Shown here one piece after another: positions 1-12,274 of a DNA stretch of 64,000 nucleotides. Under the pieces are notes generated by a model. That model was not told the origin of the DNA. It made no database searches and was given only the letters and a program-made list of their open reading frames with translations. Within the stretch, counting starts at the first letter, position 1. Every line of letters begins with the position of its first letter. Origin of the DNA: Metopolophium dirhodum (lineage: Eukaryota > Arthropoda > Insecta > Hemiptera > Aphididae). The position numbers and the translations under genes were made by a program. Where the stretch lies: assembly GCF_019925205.1 (NCBI RefSeq), contig NC_083563.1, positions 12,471,228-12,535,227 of the forward strand, in the 5' to 3' direction.

Positions 1-2570
1 AGTTATTTAAGCAATTTTTAATATGCGATCCAACCGGATGTCAATATCACTCGGTTTCTAACGTATTTTATACTCAAGCTTTATACTGCAGCTTTCAATA
101 TATACAAGACGCCTTTTGAGGGGGTGGGAAATTTGTGTAATTTGCCCCTCTGGATGTTTATAAAATCAGACATGACACACAATAACCCCCCCCCCCTAAA
201 ATGTTGGCGGGACTTCTTGGCAACAAGTATTTTAATAATAATATAATGATTACATGTGCGCCGGCAAGATGTGGCTCGCGGTCACTATAAACATAAATAC
301 ATAATAATATTATTATTGTGAACATCGATTTCAAACTATGCACCATTCCCTGCAAAACGGCAGGGTGATAACGAAATAAATACATTTGGTATGATGGCAT
401 GACGTAAAAGGTGGTAATCGGCACCACAATAGTGTGGATAACCTACCTAATTGTGTGAAGATTTTAATATTTATCCGGTAATAATAGTGACAACACTTTA
501 AATCTGCATGTCCATTACGCCGCATCGTCCGGCTGCATTATTTATGTGTATAAATAATTATATTATTACAGTATACCCATTACACTAACGGTCACATCGA
601 TACATCGTCGTGAATTCGTTGACACTAAAAAATAGAAAGTATTGATACTCCGAGTGTGACAACCAATGATGTGACCAGTGAGGGGGAGGTTATAGTAGCA
701 TTGTGATCCAGCGCCATCCCAAAGTTTTTCGGGACCAGGAGCGAATCAAGGCGTAGCGAATCATACCACGATATGATAAACAAAAATAATAGTCACAAAG
801 ATTTACAAAATGTTAGCAAATTTGACCAACCTGCAAGGTCATTCAAACTCATGATATCGGTGTTAATGTAACTTATATAGTCTTCAGTATTAAAATAATA
901 ACACTTCTGAAAAACTATATTAGCTGTGTGACACTAAACAATGAATGAGTAATAAAGAAAATATTTAACGTTCAACAACATGGGTAAGTAATAACTATAG
1001 TAAAAAAGAAACAAACTCCGCTATGCCACGTCGATACTTGCAATAATGAATTTCTACAAAGAAACTTGGATATTTTTATGATTAATATTTGCACTCCGGT
1101 ACAATACCAAAAATAAACGATATTTATTACCATTTAAGATACCGAAAAACGTAGCATGCTTAATAAACATTTATTATATAGTACAATATGATATAGGTAC
1201 CATATTATACCTAATATAAACTACAGAAACAAAATAAAATTGTGTTATTGACATTTCATAAAAAAAACGATTTTAATAATAGTAGGCCCTAATGAGTAAC
1301 GACGAGTAATATGTATTATTATCTAGCTAACACACAAGTCCATCTGGAATTTTTTGAGGACCTCCTAGAAATTGTCCTAAAATGGGAATCGGAGAAAAAT
1401 GGCCCCCATCTGAACGGCCCTAGTATAATATCTCCTCCCCATTGTTATTTTTTTTACCCACCAACTTATTAAAACTGTTATTACTTATTAGTTATTACCT
1501 TCTATATTATGCATTGTACTACTATTTACATTAAGCACTAACTATATATACAAAAGATAGTTCACTGACAACCGTATTTTGTACTTATATGACCATAGCG
1601 TAATATCTTTGAACTATTTGGTGGGAGGCATTTTCCTCCAAAAATGAAATACTCTTTTCCTCCTCTGTTCATTTTGCGCCAAAAATTAAAGAAAGGTAGG
1701 TATTTTCCTTCTACCTCCACATATTTTTTTTTTGAACTAGAATTCTTTTCGTAACTATATTTAAATCAATAAGAGTGAGATAATTTCTTATTTTGATGAT
1801 AGAGGAAAATGGTCAAAATTGTTTTTTTTTTTTGAGATAAATGAACATTGAACAATGATAGAATATGATATTTATATTTTGTAGAAAAATGGTTGCGGCC
1901 AACTATTATATAGTTATACCTTAGTTCATAGGCCTATGCCTAATGCCCATCACCTACACATATCAGTAAGATTCCGTGTATCACTTATCGATTATTATCA
2001 GGTGCATCAAACACTCAAAATGTGTATAATATACATAATATATATAGCACGGACCAACATATAATATAAAATAGGTTCGTATCTATATTTACAGTACGTT
2101 CGAATAGGCACTGAATATAAAAATAATAAAGATATATTATACCTAGTATATCCGTATATTTACACTGTCCGTAATTATAACTTATAAACAATACAGGCAA
2201 AACATTTTTTTGTTATGACTTAAGTTTCACCCACACAATTCACATCAACAGGCTATGTCACGACTGACGTTAGTTCGCATACGACACACTTGCGGTTACC
2301 CAGTTACCAGTATTTTATAGCGTATAGCAGCGTAAGCATTGAATTCAATAAAAATAGGATAGTGTCTATCTCTACGAGAAACATGTAAATAATATAGGTG
2401 ACGTTATGTGCGTCTATTGCCTTGACGTACCGCTCTCAGCTCCTAAAATTGTAATCCTCGGGAAAAATACGTGACTTTTCATCGGACCTGAAATATGATA
2501 AGGCTGACAAATATGCGTACAATACCTACATAGGTACCGGTGGCATTTAGTCATGCTGCACTGTGCACGT
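1..2570. other. AT-rich gene-free stretch
   Basis: No coding region or named element can be supported here. Short pyrimidine-rich or GC-richer patches (about 120-200, 1,330-1,440 and 1,620-1,730) look like transposon debris, but no ends or target-site duplications were found. Short open frames at 158-525 are low in complexity and show no motif. Confidence 0.5.
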
Positions 2571-2575
2571 CGAGA

Positions 2576-2803
2576 CTATTTACACGCACTCGCGGACCAA
2601 GCTGAAAAAACGGTTTGATCAAAAATCGAAAGGCTACGCTGACTGTTAATTCCGTCGACGATCGTATTTTCCTCAAGCCCGTATAAGTCCTCTATATACC
2701 GTGTCCCGTGGTTTCGAATAAATCTGAACATGTAAAAACCTATCAGAGTTACGTTGTCTGTGACGTCATGCTCCAAAGTTGAGCTTGGCCCAACTCTAGA
2801 CAT
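2576..2803 (-). CDS. possible small coding exon, unknown product
   Basis: An open frame of 75 codons runs on the minus strand from an ATG at 2,803 in a fair insect context (GAAAATG). The surrounding DNA (about 2,250-3,120) is less AT-rich than the rest and contains a TGACGTCA palindrome just inside the frame, so a promoter-proximal exon is possible. The peptide is soluble and mixed in composition, with no signal peptide or membrane segment, and I recognise no family. An acceptor-like TTTTTTCAG lies near its 3' end. It may equally be a chance frame. Confidence 0.2.
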   Translation of the reverse strand: MSRVGPSSTLEHDVTDNVTLIGFYMFRFIRNHGTRYIEDLYGLEENTIVDGINSQRSLSIFDQTVFSAWSASACK

Positions 2804-2809
2804 TTTCCT

Positions 2810-3647
2810 GTAATATTATATGTTTAGTAATGCCAATCTGCAGAATACGATAAAAGGTACACCGCACACGTCACGACAGCTGACGACGTGGTGGCTGTAA
2901 TAGGTTTAGGTACAGCCTTAAGACGTAATGTGCGTTACTAATATTCTGTTACCTATACGTATTAGATATATGAAACACAACATGATAAAGTCCTATAATG
3001 GAAATCCGGCTTCAGAATCACTACAGACTTACACAACGGAAATCACCGCAAAATACCCGTTTGCGAGTATATAGAGCGTGAACCGCGATCGCCGCCGATC
3101 ACATTATGACATGTCTCAATGTCTGTATTACACTGATAAAGTAATACAGTATAGGTACACTCATGTCCATGGAATGATATAATTGGACGACTATTTGCAT
3201 AACCGTAGTTTGATGACACATCATTAGTTAGAGTCCTCGAGCTACCAAATAGTTGGACGTGATCTGTTTCGCCGTGGGGTTAAGTATATTAAATAGTTAG
3301 GTACCTACCTAACAACTGTGGTTACATAGATTGCACGCAAACTGTGCGCCTAGTTATTATTCAACTCGTTTAAGCCGGATTCACCCTACACCGGCCGAGT
3401 CATATTCCGTGTATTTAGTATTTGATGCGTAGGTAGGTAACGAAATGTTAGTAACACGATACCTACCTACAAGTTGAATATATATTGAACTTCAGATACA
3501 CGACACGATGTATAATGTAAACCCGGCTTTGCTCTTATCAAATGTGATTAAGTTCTGGAATGACGATGTGGTTACACTGTAAAACCGGGAGATGGCTTAA
3601 ACGATTTTGGAGGAATACCACTGATCAGTCTTAAAGGAAAATGGTGG
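2810..3647. other. intergenic stretch, no feature recognised
   Basis: Moderately AT-rich DNA with several copies of the short TAGGTA/CCTACC motif common across this window. I see no open frame of note, RNA gene or repeat boundary. Confidence 0.4.
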
Positions 3648-4084
3648 CTGCCGACCAGTGCTCAAATTGAGGGGGTGCGCAGGATGACGGAGCTCCCTTA
3701 CTATTTTTATTTTCTTTTTGCGTACTCCTACTATTTTTTTTACTTGGACAGGGGGGGCGGTCAATAATTTTTATTAAAATGTGGATTTCAATTGATGTCA
3801 ATTATATAACAAATTTTACTATTTTTCATATCAAAATTATTTTTGATATAAGTTTATTAATTAATTATAATATCTCCATGTGTTTTGCCTATATAGTCAG
3901 TAGTTCACAGTTCATAGATCATAATATACAAGTATATTATCTAAGGCATATATACTGATGTGTGCTAGTATACTATCTCAAATCGTGTTCCGAATGAAAT
4001 GTTATCAGTCTCAGTTATACGCGATTATCATTTGTCGGTGTTTTTGAATTTTTTTATACCCAGGAGCGTGGGGGGGGGGGCAAA

Positions 4085-5047
4085 ACCGAGGCCGTCATGT
4101 TAACCCGGAAAAGGGGGTACCGTAGGCCAATATTCGTGGTAGGAGGACACCAAATAAGTACTAAGAACTCACTCAAGTACCTAGGGGTAGAAATCGACTG
4201 TAGAAGGCGGTTTAAGGTGCACGAGCAAGTGATCGGACAGAAGGCAACCAGAATGGCACAAGCACTGTCGAGGATCCTACCCAACATCAGTGGGTCGTCA
4301 ACGGCGAAGAGAAAGCTCCTGGCGAGCGTCGTTCACAGCCAGCTGCTATACGCTGCGCCAGTGTGGGAGCCGCTACTGAATCACAGGCCGGATAACGTCG
4401 TCCCGTTAAAAGGAGAGACGGCGAAGCATATCAAGTCAGCGCAAAGGCTAATGGCACTAAGGGTCACGAGGGCATACAGAACCGTATCCTTTGAGGCGGT
4501 AACGTTACTAACTGCCATGCCCCCGATCATGCTACTAGCGAAGGAACGTACCGCAGTCCAGAACGTGACAAACAAATCACAAGCACTTCAATACGCGCGA
4601 AGAGGAACGATGTTGATGTGGCAAAAAGACTGGGAGAATGCAACGAAGGGCCGTTGGACACACACACTAATTAGTGATGTAGGGAAATGGGTCAACAGAA
4701 AATATGGCGACACAAACTACTTCCTGACCCAAGCCCTCACCAATCATGGATGCTTCAACGCCTATCCACACAAAATAAAGAAAGCGGACTCACCAAATTT
4801 CTCTATGTGCAACACGGACATATATGACGCAAATCACACGTTGTTTGAATGCGATGCGTACGAAAACTGGCGGCAACAGCTATATGCGGAGATTGGGCAC
4901 AGGCTCACTCCGCAGGATATGATCGGTACTATGCTCCTGGGAAAGAGAACGTGGGACCTGATCGCGGCGTACATCCACCGAATCATGGAGCACAAATGTG
5001 AGGCCGAGAGGACCCGACAAGCAGCAGCGACGGGACTATTAACCTAG
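4085..5047 (+). pseudogene. reverse transcriptase C-terminal fragment (R1-like clade)
   Basis: An uninterrupted frame of about 320 codons covers the end of the RT domain (KTEAVMLT at the extreme N-terminus, then KYLGVEID), the thumb region (LLASVVHSQLLYAAPVWE) and the C-terminal domain. The C-terminus normally has a zinc knuckle of pattern C-x2-C-x8-H-x4-C. Here the spacing is kept, but the first cysteine is phenylalanine (TTC at 4,799-4,801), one base away from a Cys codon. The catalytic YxDD segment and the endonuclease lie upstream of the truncation and are absent, so the copy cannot be active. There is no native start: the ATG at 4,097 is internal to the original protein. The clade call rests on remembered motif order (KYLGV.ID, APVW, AYRTVS). 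Confidence 0.85.
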
Positions 5048-5275
5048 TTAAGATTAATTAATGTAGGCGAAGCCAAATGAGTAGGGTTAGAACCTATAAT
5101 ATGTAATAATATAGTAGAAATTGTAAAGGCTGGTTAGGGGGGGGAATGTCCCCCCGGACTACCTATTTTCTTTATTTCGTTAATGTAAAGTTTTTTTTAA
5201 TAAACGATAGGGGCCTGGAGGAAGTAATGCTAACGCAGTTCCCTCCGGGTTTCCTGATATAAATAAAAAAAAAAA
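4085..5275 (+). mobile_element. 5'-truncated R1-like non-LTR retrotransposon
   Basis: The element begins inside the reverse-transcriptase domain and ends in an A-rich tail (about 5,261-5,275). It is flanked by a target-site duplication of about 20 bp: AGGAGCGTG, a G run, then GCAAA at 4,062-4,084, and the same with one A-for-G change and a shorter G run at 5,275-5,295. Truncation at the 5' end with a poly-A 3' end is the normal product of target-primed reverse transcription. It carries a 3' UTR of about 210 bp after the stop at 5,045-5,047. The coding part is far less AT-rich than its surroundings, which suggests a fairly recent arrival. Confidence 0.85.
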
Positions 5276-5577
5276 GGAGCGTGAGGGGGGGCAAAGTCAC
5301 CCACGGGTCTGTGTTGAGTAATTGCGCCCTTGGAACGCAGTTTTTAAATTGTTGGATTGAGCTCCTATACTTAATTTTTCCCAATTCGAACACTGCTGCC
5401 GACCATACTATCCGCGACCACCGCGCACCGTCCGATTCCCGTTGATTCCTTTAAGACCTACCCCGGGAGGAAGTATGATGTAATATCCCCCCTTTGGCTT
5501 ATTTTTTTCTTTATAAAATATATGATATGAAAGTATATTTACCGCTACATATAAATTATAACGTGGTCTAAGAATAG

Positions 5578-6096
5578 TCAAAAGTTCATATCTCCTACTG
5601 CCCTTTTAAAAAACTGAGCACGCCACTGCAAGCTTTGCGACGTAGTGGTAAAACAAGTCTCGAATTTAACTAACAAAAACAAAATGTGTAGGTACGTACC
5701 AGGACTTAAATCAAAATAGTATGCTACTAGATATTTTTCCTCTGCAAGGAAAATTGAGGAATCATAGAAGTGTTTTGGAGTATAGTGCAGTTGAAAAATA
5801 TCCATGTAGCATGCTACATTTTGAAAGAAATGTAATTTAAATGTTTTTTGTTGATTTGCGTTTCTACGGCCAAAAGCAAAGCAAAAATTGGCCACTCGAA
5901 AATTGGTAAGAAAAAAAAATTGTACCCGTCCCAAAAACACATCTTTGTTAAAAAGATCATAGGCCAGTACGTACATTTGAGTCCTACCTTGGTTATTTGC
6001 GGGACCGGTTTGGTTGTAATTTATGTTTGAAATATAGTTATTTACCCACTGTGGTTTCCGATCGATGCAATATCGGTTACAGATTTTAATTTGCAT
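5578..6096 (-). CDS. 172-codon open frame, unknown, partly transposon-derived
   Basis: This is the longest unassigned minus-strand frame in the first 20 kb. Its middle part (about 5,700-5,870) reads like real coding sequence, and a consensus-like splice donor (CCTG|GTACGT) follows at about 5,700, so an exon ending there is conceivable. The last 18 codons run through the terminus of a hAT-like element (CAGTGGCGTGCTCAG on the minus strand, ending at 5,628), so the full open frame is not one natural protein. No signal peptide, membrane segment or known motif is evident. Confidence 0.25.
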   Translation of the reverse strand: MQIKICNRYCIDRKPQWVNNYISNINYNQTGPANNQGRTQMYVLAYDLFNKDVFLGRVQFFFLTNFRVANFCFAFGRRNANQQKTFKLHFFQNVACYMDIFQLHYTPKHFYDSSIFLAEEKYLVAYYFDLSPGTYLHILFLLVKFETCFTTTSQSLQWRAQFFKRAVGDMNF

Positions 6097-6099
6097 CTG

Positions 6100-7375
6100 A
6101 TAGACTTCGCGTACTATGAAACAATAAAATCACTTTTTTCATTATTCTGCAAACATTTGAATATATTATACTGTTTTAAATTGGAAACGTTTGTGATTTA
6201 CTAGATTTCAATCAATTTAATGAAAGTCGGCGTCGTGTGTAGGCAATTGTGGGGCGTTTGTGTCTTGAGTGTTTTGCTCCATACATTCGTCTTCCTGTTC
6301 GTTTAAATTGAGTATTACTTATGGTAATGTTGTACAGCGCAGTATTGCGTATTAACACGTGCTCGCAATTTTAAACAAACCTCGTTATAATTTCAATTTA
6401 ATGTCAAGGCTAGATTTTTTAATATATTTACTAATTTATTTACTAACACCCTTGTATTAACCACTAATATAATAATAAAATATATTTTATTTAATTGCTG
6501 TTATAATCACACGCGGAGAAACTTGAGCGCAAAAAACTTAGTATCGTAAATTAATTTGTATACATAATAGATCTACAGATGTACTGACATTTTTTAATCA
6601 ATTTTTAATGTTCACAAATTATGAAATAAATTCAAAAATATGAATTATACCTACATATCATATAATATTAAGCTCTCATAAAAAAAGTAAAAATAATAAA
6701 TTTTTATATAATTTATTAAGTATTTCTCATCATTGTTGTCCACGTTAAAAAATTTAAACTAACTATTAATACAATTAATAAAATTAAAATTTAGTCCTTC
6801 TAACTTCTTTATATGCAAGGAAAAAAAATTACTTTAATATTATAGTTAAACAAACTATAGTAAATATAACTATTTAATAGGTAAAATAACTAAAATGATT
6901 TACTTATTATTACTATATAAATATAGTTATTAGTTACGGTTAGGTTTACTATATTATTTTATAGTTAATGCAGTTTTTAATGTTTGAATTAACTAAAAAA
7001 TATAGTTAAAATAACATATTTCATTTTGAATAACTATAATAACTTGACTATAATATTTTAGTAAATCTGATTAATCTTATAGCTATCCCTATAGCGATTA
7101 TAATGTACAGTCAATCCTAATATTTTTATGGTACAAACAACTGTTTAGTTTTTCCGTGTGGTAATCGTATAGAAATGATTGTATGAAGTCGATAGCATCT
7201 TACTTAATATTGATATAATATGTAATATAGTAACTATTTATTTTTTACATTAGGCAGGTACCTATTAGTTTTATGGAATTCAAACTACATTTTTAAATAC
7301 GTGACCAGCTAAGGACTGCGTGAAAGTAAAATTATAAATAAATAATACATTTGAGATATAATAAATTATATTAAG
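6100..7375. other. AT-rich gene-free stretch
   Basis: Very AT-rich DNA with many TATAGTTA/TAACTATA repeats between 6,840 and 7,090, which form short inverted repeats. No coding signal or transposon boundary can be supported. Confidence 0.4.
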
Positions 7376-7377
7376 TG

Positions 7378-7612
7378 CCTGGTGTGGCTCGGTGGTTGTC
7401 CACAGTCACAAAACGTGTTCTGAGAGTAAGCACCAGCCATGTCACTAGTTCCCGAGTGGGTGACCCCGGGGGTCTTAGTGATAAATCCTAGCCACATATA
7501 CACGTGTTCAAAATAACAGTACCCTCCCCCACAGTAAAAAACAAACTTAAAAATGGCCAATGGTTTATGTTCACGCGGGTTAATCAGTAAACTAAAAAAA
7601 TTGTATAAAATA
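7378..7612 (+). mobile_element. tRNA-related SINE candidate
   Basis: The 5' part contains TGGCTCGGTGG (7,385-7,395), a good match to a tRNA-type polymerase III A box. A weak B-box-like GTTCCCGAGTG lies about 55 bp downstream. The block is GC-rich inside AT-rich DNA and runs into an A-rich 3' end (about 7,590-7,600). It encodes nothing. I could not fix target-site duplications with confidence, and the B box departs from consensus, so this may be an old SINE or another short repeat. Confidence 0.4.
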
Positions 7613-8360
7613 AATTAACTTTATTTATATTTGAATTATTATTTGATGTTCAAATTCATCTTCTAATTTATTTTGTTGACATATTTTTTTAAGACCCTGT
7701 TTTTAATCAAAATGTTATATAGCAAGTAAAATTATTAATGTTGAATAAGTACATCGTTCATATAATATTATAAAATGTATTCACACTTAATTTGAATACT
7801 CATTATCAGCGGTAATTATAATTATCTACACTGAAAATTCCATAGCTGTGTCTATTATATTATGTTCCATCGCTCGTTGAAAAGGTCAGAAACTATTAGA
7901 ATTTAATCACCCCAAACTGGGCATTCTTACGAAAACAACAACATTGGATTATTTCAGCCTTTTAACCCTTAAACTACCAATATACATGTAAATCGGCCAA
8001 TTTGTGTCGCACCTTTACAAACCACATAATATGGCAAATTTATTTAAATACCTCAAAGCTGACAAAACTGATAACAAACATAAACGAAACCATTGTTTAT
8101 ATTATTTTATCCGTTTTTTCAATCTTCCGACCATGACCATCCATATATACATATTATATATGATAACCTGATAATAATAATATACTGATCGCATAACCAC
8201 AAACGCCTAGCAATAGAAACACATTGCCGTGTCCAGCTAGTATATTATAAATATAGTGTATTGTCTAATAATTCTAAGTTAGTGCTTAAATTAGTTAAAT
8301 TTAAGTATTTATAGACACTATTGTACCTAAAAACCAAATTGTATTTTTTTTTTTTTTCAG

Positions 8361-8537
8361 AAAATTATAGACTCCACTGAGAGAACTCGTGTGGAGCACA
8401 GGAGGAGTTCTAAATTACACTATAAGTACATAAATAGTAGAAGTACCCATATAAAATCAATCTTGAAATCCTCAATTACACATAAAGTATTTAATACAAA
8501 CCAAACATTTTTATATTTCATTCAGATAATTGAATAA
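8361..8537 (+). CDS. candidate 3'-terminal coding exon
   Basis: A textbook acceptor (GTA, 16 T, CAG, ending at 8,360) is followed by 58 open codons and a TAA at 8,535-8,537, then a second stop. There is no ATG at the start, which fits a last exon read in phase 0. The encoded tail is basic and Ser/Thr-rich near its start (IIDSTERTRVEHRRSS). I know no family match and did not find the preceding exon. A long-intron host gene or an lncRNA exon are both possible. Confidence 0.25.
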   Translation, partial: KIIDSTERTRVEHRRSSKLHYKYINSRSTHIKSILKSSITHKVFNTNQTFLYFIQIIE

Positions 8538-9166
8538 TAATATCACATAGCCATAGTTGTAAATACGTAAGACCAATTTAATTTGCTTAACGCAAAATAA
8601 GTTATAGGTATGCAGGCCAAAATACAATCTTGATAAATTTTAGGTATATATACAAATAAGCATACCTCAAATGAGTAATGACGCCCCTGGTTTATTTGTT
8701 TGTCGTTTTGCCGTTTTGAAATAAAATGTTATATTAGTATATTCTGTTAGGTATTTATTATTTTAATGTGCAGGTGCCGAGGTTTACATTTTTTCCCCCT
8801 CCCCTGTGAAAAATATCTATACGCCACTGGGTTACGCGACATAGTAATATAATGACCTAATATATGGTAACGGGTATCAAATTCTGATTTACTTTGGATA
8901 GTAAACCAAGTCATCACTTATAAAATAATATGTACTAGTATGCTTAACGGAGTGTGTCGTACGAAAGATGCATTTGGCATGAAGTTTTTCATTCAATCTA
9001 AGATATAAAAAAGTAGTTATAATTAATGTTGTAAAATATTCTAAGATATACGTACTTAATATCATAAACTTTTATAAAATATATAACATATAAACATTAA
9101 AAATACTGTTATATAATATTATAAGGTTACAATAAGCTGTTAATAAGTTTTGACAAATGTTTCAAA

Positions 9167-9745
9167 ATGATTATTAAATTAAATAAATGCGAAGTTGTTT
9201 GCCTTAATGTAACTTTTAATGAGGTACGAATCCTAAATTTTACTTCAACCAAATATCAAGGCATTACAGTTGACGGGCGACTAATTCGAAGTTCCCGTAG
9301 ATATGTATACACGAAAAAAGATCGTTTAACAATGGAAAACACTTACTTCAACACAATCGATTGTCCAAGTCTTCAAAAGTCAAAACTCAGTATTCACAAT
9401 AATATTTATAGGCTTCTTTTCAAAACGCAATGCCTGCTGGGTACCCGAGAATAAGGGTTTCCAAAAAAATCAAACATATCAAAAGTTCAAACTTTTCAAT
9501 CTAAAACTCTCCATCAAGGCGTCGTATTACTAGTGATCCTTAGTCTTTGTCATAGGAGACAAACCAAAAATCTATGCATTCCAATTTTCACACGATGCAT
9601 ACTGTTTAAGAAACAGCTGGTCACTTATATCGTTGCTAACACTCTTCACTCGGAAATCATTCCAATCTTCTGATTGAAAAACTAGCTGCAAATACTGTGT
9701 CCAACAATCCACCCCACTACCACAAAATACGCTGGTTTAAATTAA
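9167..9745 (+). pseudogene. Jockey-like LINE reverse transcriptase fossil
   Basis: The first 95 codons keep the pattern of the end of a Jockey-clade RT domain: KYxGIxVDxRL, a basic KKDRL stretch, then KSKLSIHNN and a Leu/Tyr-rich tail. After the stop at 9,452-9,454 the homology carries on in other frames. At about 9,640-9,735 one frame reads HSNLLIEKLA then HKIRWFKL, which matches the extreme C-terminus of such proteins. Several frameshifts and stops make it a dead copy. Upstream RT motifs and the endonuclease were not found. Confidence 0.55.
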
Positions 9746-9849
9746 AAAAAAATACATATAACATTCCCCCCCCCCCCCACTGTTAAAAATGTCACTTTAT
9801 TAGCGGCTTCTTCCTCAAGTAAGTAGCGATCACTATATTACTATTATCG

Positions 9850-12270
9850 CGTAGGCTTATTGTAAAGTCTGCGTTGTATAGATTGTGTAAGTATAACTTA
9901 TAACTATTATACATTTTTGAAAAAAAAAGCAATTTAATAACAATTACAATTTTAAACAATAATGTAAGCGTTCGGTGTACCTATAACCTATGTTATAATA
10001 TAATTGCCTTTATAACAGTGAAATTATGAATACATAATAAATAATAGGCCAAATTGCATTTACAAACATTATATTATTCATTATATAAATGAAAATCAGT
10101 CTACTGGTTGTACGAATACACAATGCACACAGGTACACATGTTGTATATAACTAGACAATTTATAGATATAATTATTCAATGATTATGGTGAGTTTATAT
10201 ATATATATAATACAGTTTTAATGTACATTAGAGTGTAACATTAGAGCTTAGCAATTCAATTAAGTTAAATCTAAGAAAATTAAATCAAAAACAAAACCTA
10301 AACACAGGAGAGTGCAGTGTAAACGTGTGTTGGTTTATCTACATTGTTAGTTATTTCTTGCATTTTAATTAAAACGAATGACCTAATTGATTAGAATACG
10401 AATTTAATGTGTGACGGGTGTGTATTTGTGTACATAAATATATGAAACCAATTGCTATGTAGCAATAATTTTAGGAAATACAATTTAAAGTGTCATAAAT
10501 ATTTTAGTCATTAATACACCTGTATCAAAAAATGAAATAAAAATAAATGGATAAAAAAGTTAACTCGAATTTTTTACTTACATAGAACAATATTTTACAA
10601 TCTATAACAATTCTTCACTATACAGCATCGCTATGGAAAGGTCATTCCTTACACTATAGGTCAGACCGGATGCAATTCAAGTGAGCCCTTCCTCCTTTAA
10701 ACTTTAAAACTTACTGAACTATTTGAGTGCTTTTAATGAAAACTAGTAATTAGACTTTTGAAGTTTTTGCATAAATTAGCTCTATAAATTAAGTATCTTA
10801 AATTGTTAAGGAACAAGAAAACAAATATTTTAGTTTCTTTATTAACAGTATATGTAAATCAAAAAATACTATGGATTCTATTGTGTATGACATATATTGT
10901 GGGTCCTTGATACTGAAACATTTTTCAAAATCCGGTGAATAGTCATGAGAGAAGCCCTGTAAATAAATAAAGTTAATAAAGTTTTAAACACATGGTTCGA
11001 CTTTTTTCATGCAAGTGGTTTATTAGTTAGAACTATTTTGTTTCATTATTGCCAACATCTTGTATTTGATTAAATGGAGCCGACCTAATTAATTGTACCC
11101 TAATTTTTTATATTTTCAATCCAAATATAACAGCAAAAGTAAGGAAATAAAACAAGATAACTTAAGTAATCAAATATTTTAATGACCCGACCCACACTGC
11201 TGTTCCTTCCTGACTTTAAAATGTACGCCTGGTACACCTCTCGTTTAAAAGTTTACTAAAGTGAGTCCGTAAGAAAAAAACATCGTCCTTAATCATTAAA
11301 ATACATTTATAACTTATTTATATATATTAATTTAACATGACATATTGTATTATAATAATACATTGTATTAAAAGTATAACATTTTCAAACTATCACTTGT
11401 TGGTTCTCAAATCATACAAAATAATAACCTAACCAAAGAAAATCTATCACGATACAAACTTGTATATACCTAATCAATTATATGATTAAGTGAACTATTA
11501 AAATACGAAATAGAATCGAAAACTATAGTTTATTATTAATTTTTACTTTGAAAGTTTGCGAAAATTTAGTCACAAATAATATCAGATGAAACATACATAA
11601 GTACTTAAAATTTTGAAAGTCTATATAGGTAATGAATCACTAACTTATAAGTTAATATGATATTATATATTATATTATCGTAGGTAGTTAATAAGAACTA
11701 AAAATATATACTCTATTACCTAACTTTATATTTTATTATAAGAATTTTTTTTACTTAAATAATTTTTTTGAACCTACTTTTAATTCTAACAAAATAATTA
11801 CAGAATAATCTCCACCCGAGTATTAAAATATTTTTTTGAATACAATAATAATTGTAACCTACACATTAGCCAAACTTAACTCTGTAGCGGCCAGAATAAT
11901 TCCTAAATTATTATATAACGCTGTATTGATTGACATTTTTATTGATCTTATAAATTCAGTAGTATTACAAAACTATTATCACCTTAAGTATACAGCATAG
12001 TCTAGCACTGTAAGTTATAAACGAGACATATTTCAAATAAACAAAAATTCAAAACAAAATCATAATTTAATATTTTAATAACAATTTTTTTTTCATATGG
12101 TTCACAGTTAAGGTTCGATATAAGACTTTAAGACAGTATACAAGAATGACATAGCTAATACAATTTTACGCATTCCGCAACCTATAAAGCTGTATATCAA
12201 ACAAAATGTTATCGTATCGAGGATAACTTTTTGTTTTCATTGAAAACTAAATATTATTAATCCTCCCTCA
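9850..12270. other. AT-rich gene-free stretch
   Basis: Contains an AT microsatellite at about 10,196-10,210 and many A/T homopolymers. No open frame, RNA gene or element end could be supported. Confidence 0.4.
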
Positions 12271-12274
12271 CATT

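Larger units (their letters stand above)
3656..5395. mobile_element. hAT-type MITE, split by a LINE insertion
   Basis: The ends are inverted repeats, CAGTGCTCAAATTGAG at the left and, read on the minus strand, CAGTGTTCGAATTGGG at the right. They are flanked by a perfect 8-bp direct repeat, CTGCCGAC, at 3,648-3,655 and 5,396-5,403. An 8-bp duplication with CAGTG termini is the hallmark of the hAT superfamily. Without the inserted LINE (about 4,085-5,295) the element is roughly 0.53 kb and has no transposase, so it is a non-autonomous passenger moved by a hAT enzyme encoded elsewhere. It contains a run of G (4,069-4,080) at the point where the LINE landed. Confidence 0.85.

Noticed and set aside
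5629..5636. Search for the second end of the hAT-like element whose terminus lies at 5,628
   Set aside because: The expected 8-bp duplication CAAGCTTT followed by CAGTGG was not found upstream, so no full element is called.
8815..8835. ACGCCACTG resembling a hAT terminus
   Set aside because: Only one end and no matching duplication. Left as debris.
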